A DNA stretch of 20,301 nt from positions 1 through 20,301 of the forward strand of contig CACNCW010000016.1 of NCBI GenBank assembly GCA_902619055.1, written 5' to 3'. Below are positions 1-8,929 of the stretch, piece by piece. The notes beneath the pieces were generated by a model. It was not told where the DNA came from. It did no database searches and saw only the letters and a program-made list of their open reading frames with translations. The translations under genes were made by a program, and so were the position numbers. Numbering within the stretch: position 1 is the first letter of the stretch; the number at the start of each line of letters is the position of its first letter. The stretch comes from an uncultured Alphaproteobacteria bacterium (GTDB taxonomy: Bacteria; Pseudomonadota; Alphaproteobacteria; HIMB59; GCA-002718135).

Positions 1-323
1 CGATTTAACCACCCCATTCGGGCAACACAATTAAACAACCATCCAAGCTGTGCATGTTGAGGTACTTGTGATTGAACAAAAATATTATTTTGATTTGGAT
101 CAATACCAGAAGCAATAAATGCAGCCGTTACTTCTCTTGTTTTATTTGCTAAAACTTTTGGATCTTGCCAAACAGTAATCGCATGCAAATCAACAACACA
201 AAAAAAACATTCGTATTCTTTTTGAAGAGTAACAAAATTTTTAATGGCACCAAGATAATTTCCTAAATGAAGATCGCCAGATGGTTGGACACCGGATAAA
301 ATTCTTTTTGTTGGTTTTTCCAT
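1..323 (-). CDS. trpS: Tryptophanyl-tRNA synthetase, N-terminal part (cut by window edge)
   Basis: This is the first 107 codons of a class I aminoacyl-tRNA synthetase, which attaches tryptophan to its tRNA in the cytoplasm. The start ATG lies at 323-321 and the frame stays open to the window edge, so the C-terminal two thirds are missing. The translation begins [20 protein letters not shown], followed by [10 protein letters not shown]. This is the usual TrpS N-terminus, with the HIGH-type ATP-binding signature in the form LHLGNY near residue 20. Further along, the [13 protein letters not shown] and [10 protein letters not shown] segments are typical of TrpS. The gene begins only one base after the murJ stop, so the two are probably co-transcribed. 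It is a housekeeping gene and marks the edge of the phosphorus cluster. Confidence 0.95.
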   Translation of the reverse strand, partial: MEKPTKRILSGVQPSGDLHLGNYLGAIKNFVTLQKEYECFFCVVDLHAITVWQDPKVLANKTREVTAAFIASGIDPNQNNIFVQSQVPQHAQLGWLFNCVARMGWLN

Positions 324-324
324 A

Positions 325-1872
325 TTATCTTTTTAAATATTCTTTTAACTGATTTACCGATAGGACTTTTAACATAATTACTAATCCAAAATAAATAATT
401 ATAGCTAAAAAGATCATCAGAAGTAAAAGTGATGAATTTAATAACACCGAATTACCACTAATATTCGTAAAGAATAGTCCATTTAGTAAGTAGATTCCTA
501 TAAATAATATGGATGAACTTAGTAAAATTTTGATAAAATTACTTACTAGTAGATCATCAAATTTCATATGATTCCTAATAGCTAAACAGAGGTATAGTAA
601 TAATGCATTTAGCCATGCACTAATTGCTGTTGCAACAGCAATTCCCATTTCTCTCATTGATCCAATTAAAAGTAGCGATAACACAACATTACTAATCACA
701 CTGACAATAGATATATAGAGTGGTGTTTTGGTATCCTCTCTTGCAAAGAAACAAGAAACCAAAACTTTAATTATAATGTAAGCAGGTAGACCTAAGGCAA
801 AGTAACTGAGAACTTTAGCAGTATAAAAAGTATCTTCTGCTACAAATGCCCCTCGTTCAAATAAAATTTGGATAATGGGTTCAGCTAAAATAAATAATCC
901 AATGGCTGATGGTAAAGAAATTAATAATGAAAATTCAATAGATCTATTTTGAATATTATTTGTTGTTTCTTGATCTGATTGTTTAATAGCTTTTGATAAA
1001 CTTGGTAAAAGAACTATACCAAGTGCTATTCCAAAAATAGCAAGTGGTAATTGATTAAGACGATCCGCATAATAAATATGACTGATTGCACCAACGGGTA
1101 AAAAAGAAGCAATGATAGTTCCAATGACAATATTTAATTGAATAACACCTGAGCCAACAACACCGGGTAAAAATAATTTAAAAAACTTTTTTAATTTTTC
1201 GTTTAAAACTGGAAGAATAATACGTGGACGATAAAAATTTAAAACCGCTCTGTATAAATATAAAAATTGTAAAACTCCTCCTATTAATACACCATACGAT
1301 AATGCGTGACCTGCAGTAGTTACAAAAGGTGTTAAAAAGAATAATGACAGAATAAAACTTATATTCAAAATGGCAGGAGCAAATGCACCAGCAGCGAAAC
1401 GTTCATGAACATTATTAATTGAGGCAAAGTGAGCAGCTAAGGATATAAAAATAATATAAGGGAAAATTATTTTTCCAAAATGCACAGCAAGTTCATAGGC
1501 TTCTTTATTATCAGTAAAACCTGGTGCTAAAACTTGAATGATATAAGGCATCCCAAAGAAGAAAATGATCGTTAAAACGACCGTAGCAAATAGTAACATT
1601 GAGGTTGTGTTTTCAACAAAATCAGAAGCCTCGCGTTCATCTTTTGGATTGAGAACAACACCAGAGAAAACAGGGATTAATGCAGCGCTATATGCTCCTT
1701 CTGCTAGGACACGGCGAAAAAAATTGGGAATACGAAATGCTACGAAGAATGCGTCAGCAATTACTGTCGATCCAAGATATCTTGCTATTAATATGTCTCG
1801 AATAAAACCTAATACTCGACTTAAAAATGTATAGAAGCTGACAGTAAAGAATGATCTAAAAAGACTCTTCAT
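325..1872 (-). CDS. murJ: Lipid II flippase MurJ (MviN family)
   Basis: This is a 515-residue inner-membrane protein of the MOP/MATE-like superfamily. MurJ flips lipid II, the peptidoglycan precursor, from the cytoplasmic to the periplasmic face. The N-terminus contains [17 protein letters not shown] and [21 protein letters not shown], the hallmark MurJ signature, with conserved charged residues in the first helices and the ARG motif (FERGAF) in the middle. The rest is a run of about 14 hydrophobic helices, and the length is normal for the family. It lies 54 bases after phoB on the same strand and is followed by trpS after one base. Read-through from the pho operon is possible, but its role is housekeeping cell-wall synthesis. 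No strong Shine-Dalgarno sequence is visible before the ATG. Confidence 0.95.
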   Translation of the reverse strand: MKSLFRSFFTVSFYTFLSRVLGFIRDILIARYLGSTVIADAFFVAFRIPNFFRRVLAEGAYSAALIPVFSGVVLNPKDEREASDFVENTTSMLLFATVVLTIIFFFGMPYIIQVLAPGFTDNKEAYELAVHFGKIIFPYIIFISLAAHFASINNVHERFAAGAFAPAILNISFILSLFFLTPFVTTAGHALSYGVLIGGVLQFLYLYRAVLNFYRPRIILPVLNEKLKKFFKLFLPGVVGSGVIQLNIVIGTIIASFLPVGAISHIYYADRLNQLPLAIFGIALGIVLLPSLSKAIKQSDQETTNNIQNRSIEFSLLISLPSAIGLFILAEPIIQILFERGAFVAEDTFYTAKVLSYFALGLPAYIIIKVLVSCFFAREDTKTPLYISIVSVISNVVLSLLLIGSMREMGIAVATAISAWLNALLLYLCLAIRNHMKFDDLLVSNFIKILLSSSILFIGIYLLNGLFFTNISGNSVLLNSSLLLLMIFLAIIIYFGLVIMLKVLSVNQLKEYLKR

Positions 1873-1926
1873 ATGGTGGTTTTATAGTTTGGTAAGTGAT
1901 TTGTATAAGTGAAATTTATGGCTTAA

Positions 1927-2610
1927 TTACGAGCCAAAACAATATCCTGCTGATCTCACGGTTCTTATAAAATCTTCTTTTACGTCATTATTAATAGCCT
2001 TTCGCAGTCTTCTTATATGAACATCAACTGTTCGAGGTTCTACATAGGCATCATTTTTCCAAACATGATTTAGTAATTGTTCACGGCTGAAGACACGACC
2101 AATATTTTCCATGAAAAAAGCTAATAAATTAAATTCTGTTGGACCAAGATGAAGAGTTTCTCCATCTCGTGATGCCGAGTGAGATACAAGGTCAATTACT
2201 ATTCCTTTATAAGTTAAAACTTCATCAACAAACATTGGTCTAATTCGTCGAAGAACAGCTTTTACTCTTGCCACTAATTCGTTAACCGAAAAAGGTTTTG
2301 TTATGTAATCATCTGCTCCAGTTTCTAAGCCGCGAAGTTTATCTTCTTCTTCACCTTTTGCTGTTAACATTATGATAGGAATATTCTTATGTTCTTTATT
2401 TTTTCTAATTCTTCTACAAAGTTCAATTCCTGATAGTTTAGGTAACATCCAATCAAGAATAATTATGTCAGGTGGTTTATATAATATTTTTTCTAAAGCA
2501 GTTTCACCGTCCGTTGCAGTATCTATTTTATATCCTTCTTTATTAAAATTAAATTTAAGAAGATCTAGTAATGCTTCTTCATCTTCGACGATAAGCATTT
2601 TTAGTTTCAT
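1927..2610 (-). CDS. phoB: Phosphate regulon response regulator PhoB
   Basis: This is a 227-residue OmpR/PhoB-family response regulator. When phosphorylated by PhoR it binds PHO boxes and controls phosphate-starvation genes. The receiver domain (residues about 1-120) has the acidic pocket EDEE near residue 9 and phospho-acceptor D53 within LDWMLPKLSGIELCRRIR, wording very typical of true PhoB. The conserved T and K are in MLTAKG and ITKPFSV. The C-terminal winged helix (about 130-227) carries the recognition segment EPRTVDVHIRRLRKAI and ends RTVRSAGYCF. It is last in the pst-phoU-phoB string, 41 bases after phoU, and that gap holds a candidate PHO box, so phoB probably autoregulates. No clear Shine-Dalgarno precedes the ATG; an internal ATG four codons later is an alternative start. 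Confidence 0.96.
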   Translation of the reverse strand: MKLKMLIVEDEEALLDLLKFNFNKEGYKIDTATDGETALEKILYKPPDIIILDWMLPKLSGIELCRRIRKNKEHKNIPIIMLTAKGEEEDKLRGLETGADDYITKPFSVNELVARVKAVLRRIRPMFVDEVLTYKGIVIDLVSHSASRDGETLHLGPTEFNLLAFFMENIGRVFSREQLLNHVWKNDAYVEPRTVDVHIRRLRKAINNDVKEDFIRTVRSAGYCFGS

Positions 2611-2622
2611 GGATCTTTACTA

Positions 2623-2650
2623 TTAAATTTTTGTTACAATTCTATTACAA
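2623..2650 (-). promoter_or_regulatory. Candidate PHO box before phoB (three 11-base repeats)
   Basis: Read on the minus strand, the phoU-phoB gap contains TTGTAAT (2650-2644), spacer AGAA, TTGTAAC (2639-2633), spacer AAAA, then ATTTAA (2628-2623) followed by T. Seven-base units spaced by four give the 11-base period of PhoB sites (E. coli CTGTCAT-N4-CTGTCAT). The 17 bases TTGTAACAAAAATTTAA also occur before the DUF47-pit operon. The box ends 12 bases before the phoB ATG, leaving little room for a leader. Binding by PhoB is inferred. Confidence 0.6.
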
Positions 2651-2651
2651 T

Positions 2652-3362
2652 TTATTTTTTCTTTGGAAGAATTGCTTCCCAGGTTGGGTCTGGATTACCA
2701 TCAAATAGGGGCTCACCAGAAACTGCATAATAAATATCTTCAGCTATATTTTGTACATAATCACCAATTCGCTCTAGGTCTTTAACCATATATAAAAGAC
2801 TTGTACATGCTGTGATTCTTTTTGGTTCTTCCATCATGTAGGTTAATAGTTGTCTTAATATTCCAAGATATTCTTCATCAATTTGTCTATCCATTAACCA
2901 AACTTTTTTTGCGGCTTGATCTGAAAATTCTAAAAAAGCTTTTATTACTTCACTAATCATTATATTTACTTGTGCACCCATATTAATAATATCTCTCGAA
3001 GGTTTTTCTGGCAAAACTATTTCTGCTACTGCTACTCTTTTGGCAATATTTGTTGCATGATCTCCTATTCTTTCTAGATCTTTATTGATTTTAATTGCTG
3101 AAAAAATTGTTCGTAAGTCTGCAGCCATCGGTTGTCTTTTGCCAAGTATTTCAACTAAGCTTTGATCAAGAGTATTATATGCTTTATCAATTACATTATC
3201 GTTTTCTATAATTTTTTCGGCAAATTCTGTATCTTTATCCTTTAAACATTGAAGTGAGTCTTTTAGTTGATTTTCAACTAAACTGCCCATATCAACAATA
3301 TTATTTTTAATGTCTCTAATTTCTTCATCATATGATTTTACAATGTGTCCTTCTTGTTTCAT
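2652..3362 (-). CDS. phoU: Phosphate signalling regulator PhoU
   Basis: This 236-residue cytoplasmic protein has two PhoU repeats. PhoU links the Pst transporter to PhoR and shuts the regulon off when phosphate is plentiful. Each half carries the metal-binding helical signature: INKDLERIGDHATNIAKR near residue 93-110 and VKDLERIGDYVQNIAEDI near 192-210. The E/D-xx-R-xGD residues are intact. The N-terminus (YDEEIRDIKNNIVDMGSLV) and total length are standard. Its ATG overlaps the pstB stop by one base (TAATG), which suggests translational coupling. It is a different protein from the PhoU-like DUF47 protein encoded at 16434-17096, which belongs with Pit. Confidence 0.96.
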   Translation of the reverse strand: MKQEGHIVKSYDEEIRDIKNNIVDMGSLVENQLKDSLQCLKDKDTEFAEKIIENDNVIDKAYNTLDQSLVEILGKRQPMAADLRTIFSAIKINKDLERIGDHATNIAKRVAVAEIVLPEKPSRDIINMGAQVNIMISEVIKAFLEFSDQAAKKVWLMDRQIDEEYLGILRQLLTYMMEEPKRITACTSLLYMVKDLERIGDYVQNIAEDIYYAVSGEPLFDGNPDPTWEAILPKKK

Positions 3363-4123
3363 TATCCAAATCTCCCTGTAATGTAATCCTGTGTTTTTGT
3401 ATTATCAGGATTTGTAAAAATTTTGTTTGTCTCACCCGTTTCTATTAATTCTCCTAAATGGAAGAAACATGTTTTCTGCGAAACCCTGGCTGCCTGTTGC
3501 ATAGAATGAGTTACTATAATAATTGTATAGTTTAATCTTAACTCATCAATTAATTCTTCTATAATAGCAGTTGCTATTGGATCTAAAGCAGAGCAAGGTT
3601 CATCCATTAGGATTATTTCAGGATTAACAGCAATTGCTCTTGCAATACATAATCGTTGTTGTTGACCGCCTGATAAACTTGTTCCAGGTTCATTTAATCG
3701 ATCTTTTACTTCATCAAATAGACCTGCCTTTTTTAATGATGAATGTACAATTTCTTCTAATTCATTTTTTGAGTCAACTAAACCATGTATAGTTGGGCCA
3801 TAAGCAACATTATCAAAAATAGATTTAGGAAAAGGATTTGGTTTTTGAAATACCATTCCAATTTTAGATCTTAGACTTACAACATCGGTTTTTTCACTAA
3901 TAATTTCTTCGTTATCTACTTTTATTGATCCCGATACTTTACATATTTCAATTAAATCATTCATTCTGTTTATACATCTTAAGAAAGTTGATTTACCACA
4001 TCCTGAAGGACCGATTAATGCCGTAACTTCTTTCTCCTTGATATCCATTGAGATTCCAAAAAGGGCTTGTTTGGATCCATAATATACATCTACACCATTT
4101 GCCAATATTTTAGAGTTACTCAT
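3362..4123 (-). CDS. pstB: Phosphate ABC transporter ATPase PstB
   Basis: This 253-residue ATPase powers high-affinity phosphate import through PstC/PstA at the inner membrane. Visible motifs are Walker [10 protein letters not shown] (about residues 38-46), the Q-loop in [10 protein letters not shown], the ABC signature [16 protein letters not shown], Walker [13 protein letters not shown] and the switch His in [28 protein letters not shown] and the ending DYITGRFG are PstB hallmarks that separate it from other ABC ATPases. It starts three bases after the pstA stop and overlaps phoU by one base. The full set of catalytic residues indicates a functional protein. Confidence 0.97.
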   Translation of the reverse strand: MSNSKILANGVDVYYGSKQALFGISMDIKEKEVTALIGPSGCGKSTFLRCINRMNDLIEICKVSGSIKVDNEEIISEKTDVVSLRSKIGMVFQKPNPFPKSIFDNVAYGPTIHGLVDSKNELEEIVHSSLKKAGLFDEVKDRLNEPGTSLSGGQQQRLCIARAIAVNPEIILMDEPCSALDPIATAIIEELIDELRLNYTIIIVTHSMQQAARVSQKTCFFHLGELIETGETNKIFTNPDNTKTQDYITGRFG

Positions 4124-4126
4124 GTT

Positions 4127-5407
4127 TTACCACTTCCTTTCAAATCTATTTCTTAAGAACACTGCAATGGCATTCATCATAAACAAAAATATTAAAATTA
4201 CCATTATGGCTGCAGCTGATTTTTCTTGAAAACCTCTTTCTGCACTTTCCACCCAAAGATATATTTGAACAGGTAGTGCTGCTGAAGGTTCTGTTAAACC
4301 AGTTGGAATATTAGGAATAAATGCAATCATGCCAATCATTATTAGTGGTGCTGTTTCTCCTAATGCTTGTGCTAATCCAATAATAGTCCCTGTTAAAGTC
4401 CCTGGTAGTGCAAGGGGTACGACATGATGAAATACCGCTTGTGTTTTTGTTGCTCCAACTGCAAGTGCTCCTTCTTTAATTGAAGGAGGAACAGCTTTCA
4501 ATGAAGCTCGGCAGGCAATGATAATGGTTGGTAACGTCATTAAGGCTAATACGGACCCTCCAACTAACGGTGTACTCCTTGGAAGACCAAAAACATTAAG
4601 CAATACCCCCAACCCAAGTAGTCCAAAAACTATTGATGGGACTGCTGCTAGATTTGAAATATTTACTTCTATTAATTCAGTTATTCTATTTTTTGGAGCA
4701 AATTCCTCAAGATAAACAGACGCTCCTATAGCAATTGGAAAAGATAAAATAAAAACAGTAAAAAGAGTAAATAATGATCCCATAAATGAACCAGCTACAC
4801 CAGCAATTTCAGGATGCCTTGAATCTGCTTTAGTAAAAAAGAAATTATTAAAAACTTGTTTAACTTTATTTTCTTCAACTAATTGATCAACATAACTTAA
4901 TTGAATATCATTTAATTTTCTTCTATCTTCTGGCACATCCCTTCTTGAATTACCTTTTAATAGTTGATCCACATCACTATGGGCAGTTACCCAAATTTGT
5001 TGCTTAGTATTAATAACTTCAGGATTATCTAAGAAGTAGTCTTTAATTTCCTTATCTACATTTATAGAAAATAATTTTTTTACTAATTTAATATCTGATT
5101 TTGAGAGATCAGGGAAAAAATTTTCAATAGCCTGTTTTTTAACTCTAAAAAATTTTCCTTTTTCCATATCTTCATCTGAAGAGTCAGGTGTTAGTTTTAA
5201 AACCTCTTGATTATAATCAACTTCTAGGAGAACAACTGTTTTTTGAAAAGCAGTGTATCCTTTAGAAAATATTGTATACAAAAGAAAAACTAAAACTGCT
5301 AAAGATAAACACATAGCTGTGAAGCCGTAATACTTAAATCGCATATCTTCTAAACTTCTCTTTTTTCTCAAAGAAATAATTTTTTCTTTAGCAATAGAGT
5401 TATTCAT
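4127..5407 (-). CDS. pstA: Phosphate ABC transporter permease PstA (DUF3333 type)
   Basis: This 426-residue permease forms the phosphate channel with PstC. The C-terminal part (about 205-426) has the ABC-2-subunit permease fold, with the EAA loop around LKAVPPSIKEGALAVGATKTQAVFHHVVPLALPG contacting PstB. Before it comes a first helix (about 28-48) and roughly 150 polar residues that look extracytoplasmic. This matches the DUF3333 N-terminal extension common in alphaproteobacterial PstA; E. coli PstA is only about 296 residues. The start overlaps the pstC end by eight bases and pstB follows after three, so the three genes form one translation-coupled unit. Confidence 0.95.
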   Translation of the reverse strand: MNNSIAKEKIISLRKKRSLEDMRFKYYGFTAMCLSLAVLVFLLYTIFSKGYTAFQKTVVLLEVDYNQEVLKLTPDSSDEDMEKGKFFRVKKQAIENFFPDLSKSDIKLVKKLFSINVDKEIKDYFLDNPEVINTKQQIWVTAHSDVDQLLKGNSRRDVPEDRRKLNDIQLSYVDQLVEENKVKQVFNNFFFTKADSRHPEIAGVAGSFMGSLFTLFTVFILSFPIAIGASVYLEEFAPKNRITELIEVNISNLAAVPSIVFGLLGLGVLLNVFGLPRSTPLVGGSVLALMTLPTIIIACRASLKAVPPSIKEGALAVGATKTQAVFHHVVPLALPGTLTGTIIGLAQALGETAPLIMIGMIAFIPNIPTGLTEPSAALPVQIYLWVESAERGFQEKSAAAIMVILIFLFMMNAIAVFLRNRFERKW

Positions 5408-6773
5408 AACGCTCCCTGTATCTCTTTACTATTTGTAGAGCTATAATGTTAAGAAATAATGTAATAACAAATAAAACTAATCCTAAAGCAAATGCTGATA
5501 ATGTTCTTGGGTTATCAAATTCTTGATCACCTATTAAGGCCACAACAATTTGAACTGTAACTGTTGTTACATTTTCAAAAGGATTGCCCGTAAGATTGGG
5601 GGCTGTGCCTGCTGCAACTACAACAATCATAGTCTCCCCTATCGCTCTGGATATTGCTAATAAAAATGCTCCAACAATTCCAGGTAAAGCTGCTGGTAAA
5701 ATTACTTTTTTAATAGTTTCTGCTTTATTAGCGCCAATACCAAGAGATGCTTCCCTTAGACTTTGTGGGACAGAGTTTATTACATCATCAGATAAAGAAG
5801 AAATAAAAGGAATAATCATAACCCCCATTACCATGCCGGCTGCAAGGGCGCTTGTTGGTGAAGCATCAATTCCAATTGATTGTCCAAATGCTTTAACGAA
5901 AGGTGCAACACTAACAAAAGCAAAGAACCCGTAGACTATTGTTGGTATTCCTGCCAAAATTTCGAGAAGAGGTTTAACTATTTTTCTAACTCTTTGACTT
6001 GCGTATTCTGCTAAATAAATTGCTGTTAATAATCCAAGAGGTACCGCAACACACATGGCTACTACCATTACTAAAAATGTTCCAGCAAATATTGGTACTG
6101 CACCAAAGGATCCCTCTGCAGCTGTTTGACCTTCTCTAATTGGAATAAAAGGATACCACTCAGTACTAAATAAAAATTCAAATATTGATACTTCTGCAAA
6201 AAAGCGAAGGCTTTCAAATATTAGTGAAAAAACTATTCCTATTGTAGTGAAAATAGCAACAGATGAACAAAATATAAGTATATATTGAATATATTTTTCA
6301 ATTGTATGTTGAGCATGAAATTCTGGTTTTAATTTTTGTGAAGCGTATAAGGCTCCAAGTAACATTATAATGATTATTGAGGTATAAAAAGATATTTGAC
6401 TTATTTGTCTTAAGGAAGAATAATGAGATGCAGCATTAATTATTTCTATAGATTTACCATCAGCAAAAGAAGAGTTATTAGCAACATTTCTAATCTCTGC
6501 TAACAATAATCCTTCGTTGTAAACTGCGCCCTCAATAAATTCAAAGTTACTAATAACTATGTTTTGAATAATCTGTTCTTGAAAAATAGCCCATGAAAAA
6601 TAAACAATTAGTGCAGGAAACAAACACCACATTAAAACGTATTGTGCGTAATAATTGGGAAGAGATTTGCTTTTCGTACCTTGTTTTTTAGAATTTAATT
6701 TAATTCTTGATCTTCCGTATATAAAGGATGAGAAAATTCCGACTGCAATTAAAACTAAAGACCAAAAAAACAT
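5400..6773 (-). CDS. pstC: Phosphate ABC transporter permease PstC (long form)
   Basis: This 457-residue inner-membrane protein is the second channel subunit of the Pst importer. An N-terminal region (about 1-150) with helices near residues 2-18, 45-65 and 130-145 precedes the core permease domain (about 160-457). The core holds FGAVPIFAGTFLVMVVAMCVAVP-type helices, IPTIVYGFFAF, and the EAA loop SVPQSLREASLGIGANKAETIKKVILPAALPGI. E. coli PstC has about 319 residues, and long PstC proteins with extra N-terminal helices are usual in alphaproteobacteria. It lies after the pstS terminator, so its expression probably depends on partial read-through. No Shine-Dalgarno is evident before the ATG at 6773. 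It overlaps pstA by eight bases. Confidence 0.94.
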   Translation of the reverse strand: MFFWSLVLIAVGIFSSFIYGRSRIKLNSKKQGTKSKSLPNYYAQYVLMWCLFPALIVYFSWAIFQEQIIQNIVISNFEFIEGAVYNEGLLLAEIRNVANNSSFADGKSIEIINAASHYSSLRQISQISFYTSIIIIMLLGALYASQKLKPEFHAQHTIEKYIQYILIFCSSVAIFTTIGIVFSLIFESLRFFAEVSIFEFLFSTEWYPFIPIREGQTAAEGSFGAVPIFAGTFLVMVVAMCVAVPLGLLTAIYLAEYASQRVRKIVKPLLEILAGIPTIVYGFFAFVSVAPFVKAFGQSIGIDASPTSALAAGMVMGVMIIPFISSLSDDVINSVPQSLREASLGIGANKAETIKKVILPAALPGIVGAFLLAISRAIGETMIVVVAAGTAPNLTGNPFENVTTVTVQIVVALIGDQEFDNPRTLSAFALGLVLFVITLFLNIIALQIVKRYRERYE

Positions 6774-6788
6774 TTATAACTTAGTATT

Positions 6789-6815
6789 AAAAAAAAAGGG
6801 GGCTTGTATGCCCCC
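6789..6815 (-). terminator. Intrinsic terminator between pstS and pstC
   Basis: On the minus strand the gap shows GGGGGC, a six-base loop (ATACAA), GCCCCC, then nine T residues (6797-6789). The perfect six-pair GC stem stands out in this AT-rich window. It sits just after the pstS stop and before pstC. This is a textbook intrinsic terminator placed to make the binding protein far more abundant than the permease genes, which would rely on read-through. An A-rich tract on the other side could also let it act on the plus strand. Confidence 0.88.
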
Positions 6816-6837
6816 ATTTTATAAAAATTTAAGATTT

Positions 6838-7833
6838 TTATTTATAATTTGTTTGATTAGAAATAGCATCAAGAACAGTTGCTCTATCCTCAGGACTTAG
6901 TTGAACAAGTCCAGCATCTAGTAAGTAACCTTCTGTTGCTTCTTCACTTACAAACTCATTAACATAATCCATTAAACCAGGAATAACACCAATGTGTGCT
7001 TTTTTAATGTAGAAGAATAAAGGTCTTGCTATTGGATATGAATAATCTTGGATACCTTCCATAGAGATTTCAACACCGTTAATCATTGACGCTTTAACTT
7101 TATCAGAATTATTAGATACAAAACTATAACCAAAGATACCGAATGCACCTTGTTCTTTAGTTATATGCTCAACATACAGTTCATCATTTTCACCACCTTC
7201 AATAACATGGCCATCTTCACGATACGCTTGACAATCACCGTCAGCAACTAACATATCTTTAACACAACCCTTTTTCATTACAAGTGAGTCAAATGCATCT
7301 CTTGTTCCAGAAGTTGGAGGAGGTGCCATGATAGAAATTTCAACTTTTGGTAATCTTTTATCTATTTCATACCAAGTTGTTGGAGCATTTGCATTATCTC
7401 TAGCCATTGCCTGCCAGATTTCTTCTTTAGTTAAATCAATGCCACCTTTCATTGTAGCACCGTTAGTATATTTCCATTCATAATCTGCAGCGTATGCAAA
7501 AGCTATACCATCATTACCAACTCTAACTTCGATGATATCAGTTACACCGCCATCTTGGCAAAGTTTGAATTCTTTATCTTTTTGTGCTCTTGAAGAGTTA
7601 GTGATATCTGGATGTTCAACTCCAACACCTGCACAAAATAATTTGTGTCCTCCACCAGAACCAGTTGATTCAATTACGGGTGCTTTCATTCCTTCTGATG
7701 CCATTTTTTCAGCAACTAAAGTAGCGAAAGGATAAACTGTAGAAGATCCTACAATTGAAATATAGTCTCTTGCTGAAACTGAAGTAGTTCCAAATAAAGC
7801 AAGGACAGCAATTAATTTGATTACATTTTTCAT
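6838..7833 (-). CDS. pstS: Periplasmic phosphate-binding protein PstS
   Basis: This 331-residue periplasmic protein captures phosphate and delivers it to PstCAB. The chosen ATG at 7833 is preceded by GAGG six bases upstream. It gives a clean signal peptide: MKNV, hydrophobic IKLIAVLALFG, likely cleavage after SVSA before RDYIS. An in-frame ATG at 7845 adds only MRLN, and its own codon overlaps that GAGG. Phosphate-contacting segments are visible: IVGSSTVYPFA, ESTGSGGGHKLFC, and the PPPTSGTRDAF loop. The fold continues through EDGHVIEGGENDELYVEHI and FGIFGYSFV. Length and motifs fit the longer PstS type of alphaproteobacteria, which has additional cysteines. A candidate PHO box lies 43 bases upstream, at the phoR end. 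Confidence 0.96.
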   Translation of the reverse strand: MKNVIKLIAVLALFGTTSVSARDYISIVGSSTVYPFATLVAEKMASEGMKAPVIESTGSGGGHKLFCAGVGVEHPDITNSSRAQKDKEFKLCQDGGVTDIIEVRVGNDGIAFAYAADYEWKYTNGATMKGGIDLTKEEIWQAMARDNANAPTTWYEIDKRLPKVEISIMAPPPTSGTRDAFDSLVMKKGCVKDMLVADGDCQAYREDGHVIEGGENDELYVEHITKEQGAFGIFGYSFVSNNSDKVKASMINGVEISMEGIQDYSYPIARPLFFYIKKAHIGVIPGLMDYVNEFVSEEATEGYLLDAGLVQLSPEDRATVLDAISNQTNYK

Positions 7834-7875
7834 ATTAAGCCTCATTTAAAATAAGGTTGTCCTTACAGAATATAT

Positions 7876-7893
7876 ATTAAGTATTTATTACAG
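7876..7893 (-). promoter_or_regulatory. Candidate PHO box before pstS
   Basis: On the minus strand, CTGTAAT (7893-7887), spacer AAAT, then ACTTAAT (7882-7876) form two seven-base units with an 11-base period. The first unit differs from the E. coli half-site CTGTCAT at one base. The site overlaps the last codons of phoR, 43-60 bases before the pstS ATG. It would give pstS its own starvation promoter inside the operon. The unit pattern resembles those before phoB and DUF47-pit. I see no convincing -10 at the expected distance, though AT-rich TATATT follows directly. Confidence 0.55.
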
Positions 7894-8929
7894 TTTGCTG
7901 AAATACTGGTAAAGAAATAGTAAATGTTGAACCCTTATCTACCTTGCTTTTTATCGATAATTTACCATTATGCCTATTAGTTATATGTTTAACAATAGAT
8001 AAACCCAAACCCGTACCGCCTTGATTTCGAGATCTATTTTTATCTACTCTATAAAATCTTTCAGTAAGTCTAGTTAAATGCTCTTTCGATATGCCTTCTC
8101 CCTTATCTATAAAACTTATTTGGCAAAAGGTGGTATTGTCATCAATTACACTCTCAAGCTCAATTTCAATAGTAGAATTTTCTCTGCTATATTTAATTGC
8201 ATTATCAGTTAGATTTAAAAAAACTTGGATCAAAGCATCTTTGTTTGCTGATATTGTAGACTTATCAAAATCATCCTTGATTTGAACTTCAATTTTTTTG
8301 GCCATTAACTTGTTTTGTAAATTATCTACTACGCCTTCAATTAATTGCCTTATATTCGCTTCTTGAAATTCTATAGGTTTATCTTCAGTCTCATATTTAC
8401 TTAGTAATAATAAATCTTCGACTAGTCTAGTCATACGCCAAGCCTGATCTTCCATTGTGTCTAAAAATTTACCAACCGTTTTGTCATTGGTCTTATCTTC
8501 ATTGAGTGAATTTTTAATTGTTTCAACATAGCCTAGAATTGAGGAAAGAGGAGTTCTCAATTCATGGCTTACATTAGCCACAAAATCTGTTCGCATTTGT
8601 TCGTAGTTTTTAAGAAGACTTTGATCATTTAGTGATATTAATAATTCTTCATAATCTTTTTCAACAAATATTAAGTCAGCAATAAAATACATATCACTAA
8701 AATTAGATGGGGTGAATTCAAACTTAAAATCTTCTTTCTCCCTAAAGGCTTTATCAATAAAAGTATTTAACTCTGTTGATCTAATAATATTATTGAGATC
8801 TCTTCCTTCATCGATAAATAAAAATTTTTGTTTAGCTGCATTATTGTAAAAAATTATTTCCTTATTTGTATCAATTGAAATAATAATCGAAGGTATCTTA
8901 CTTAGACTTAGTCTTAGTTTTTTTTTCAT
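7877..8929 (-). CDS. phoR: Phosphate regulon sensor kinase PhoR, apparently soluble
   Basis: This 350-residue histidine kinase phosphorylates PhoB. Residues about 10-100 look like a PAS domain (IPSIIISIDTNKEIIFYNNAA, then a beta-rich stretch). The HisKA domain has H122 in FVANVSHELRTPLSSILGY, the PhoR-type H box. The ATPase domain has the N box (NLTDNAIKYS), G1 (DKGEGIS), an F-box-like segment (RFYRVDKNRSRNQGGTGLGL) and G2. Unlike E. coli PhoR (431 residues, N-terminal membrane helices), no hydrophobic segment of about 20 residues is present. The upstream SET gene overlaps the start by 32 bases, so no missing membrane part is hidden in this frame. Position in the pst-pho operon supports PhoR. 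Regulation is presumably through PhoU/Pst, but the lack of anchoring is unusual. Confidence 0.9.
   Translation of the reverse strand: MKKKLRLSLSKIPSIIISIDTNKEIIFYNNAAKQKFLFIDEGRDLNNIIRSTELNTFIDKAFREKEDFKFEFTPSNFSDMYFIADLIFVEKDYEELLISLNDQSLLKNYEQMRTDFVANVSHELRTPLSSILGYVETIKNSLNEDKTNDKTVGKFLDTMEDQAWRMTRLVEDLLLLSKYETEDKPIEFQEANIRQLIEGVVDNLQNKLMAKKIEVQIKDDFDKSTISANKDALIQVFLNLTDNAIKYSRENSTIEIELESVIDDNTTFCQISFIDKGEGISKEHLTRLTERFYRVDKNRSRNQGGTGLGLSIVKHITNRHNGKLSIKSKVDKGSTFTISLPVFQQTVINT

Noticed and set aside
5584..5934. Plus-strand open frame of 116 codons inside pstC
   Set aside because: It lies opposite strongly conserved pstC codons and shows no domain or ribosome site; it is a shadow of the real gene.
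7834..7845. Longer pstS start at 7845 (adds MRLN)
   Set aside because: The ATG at 7833 has GAGG at six bases and gives a standard signal peptide; the upstream ATG codon itself overlaps that ribosome site.
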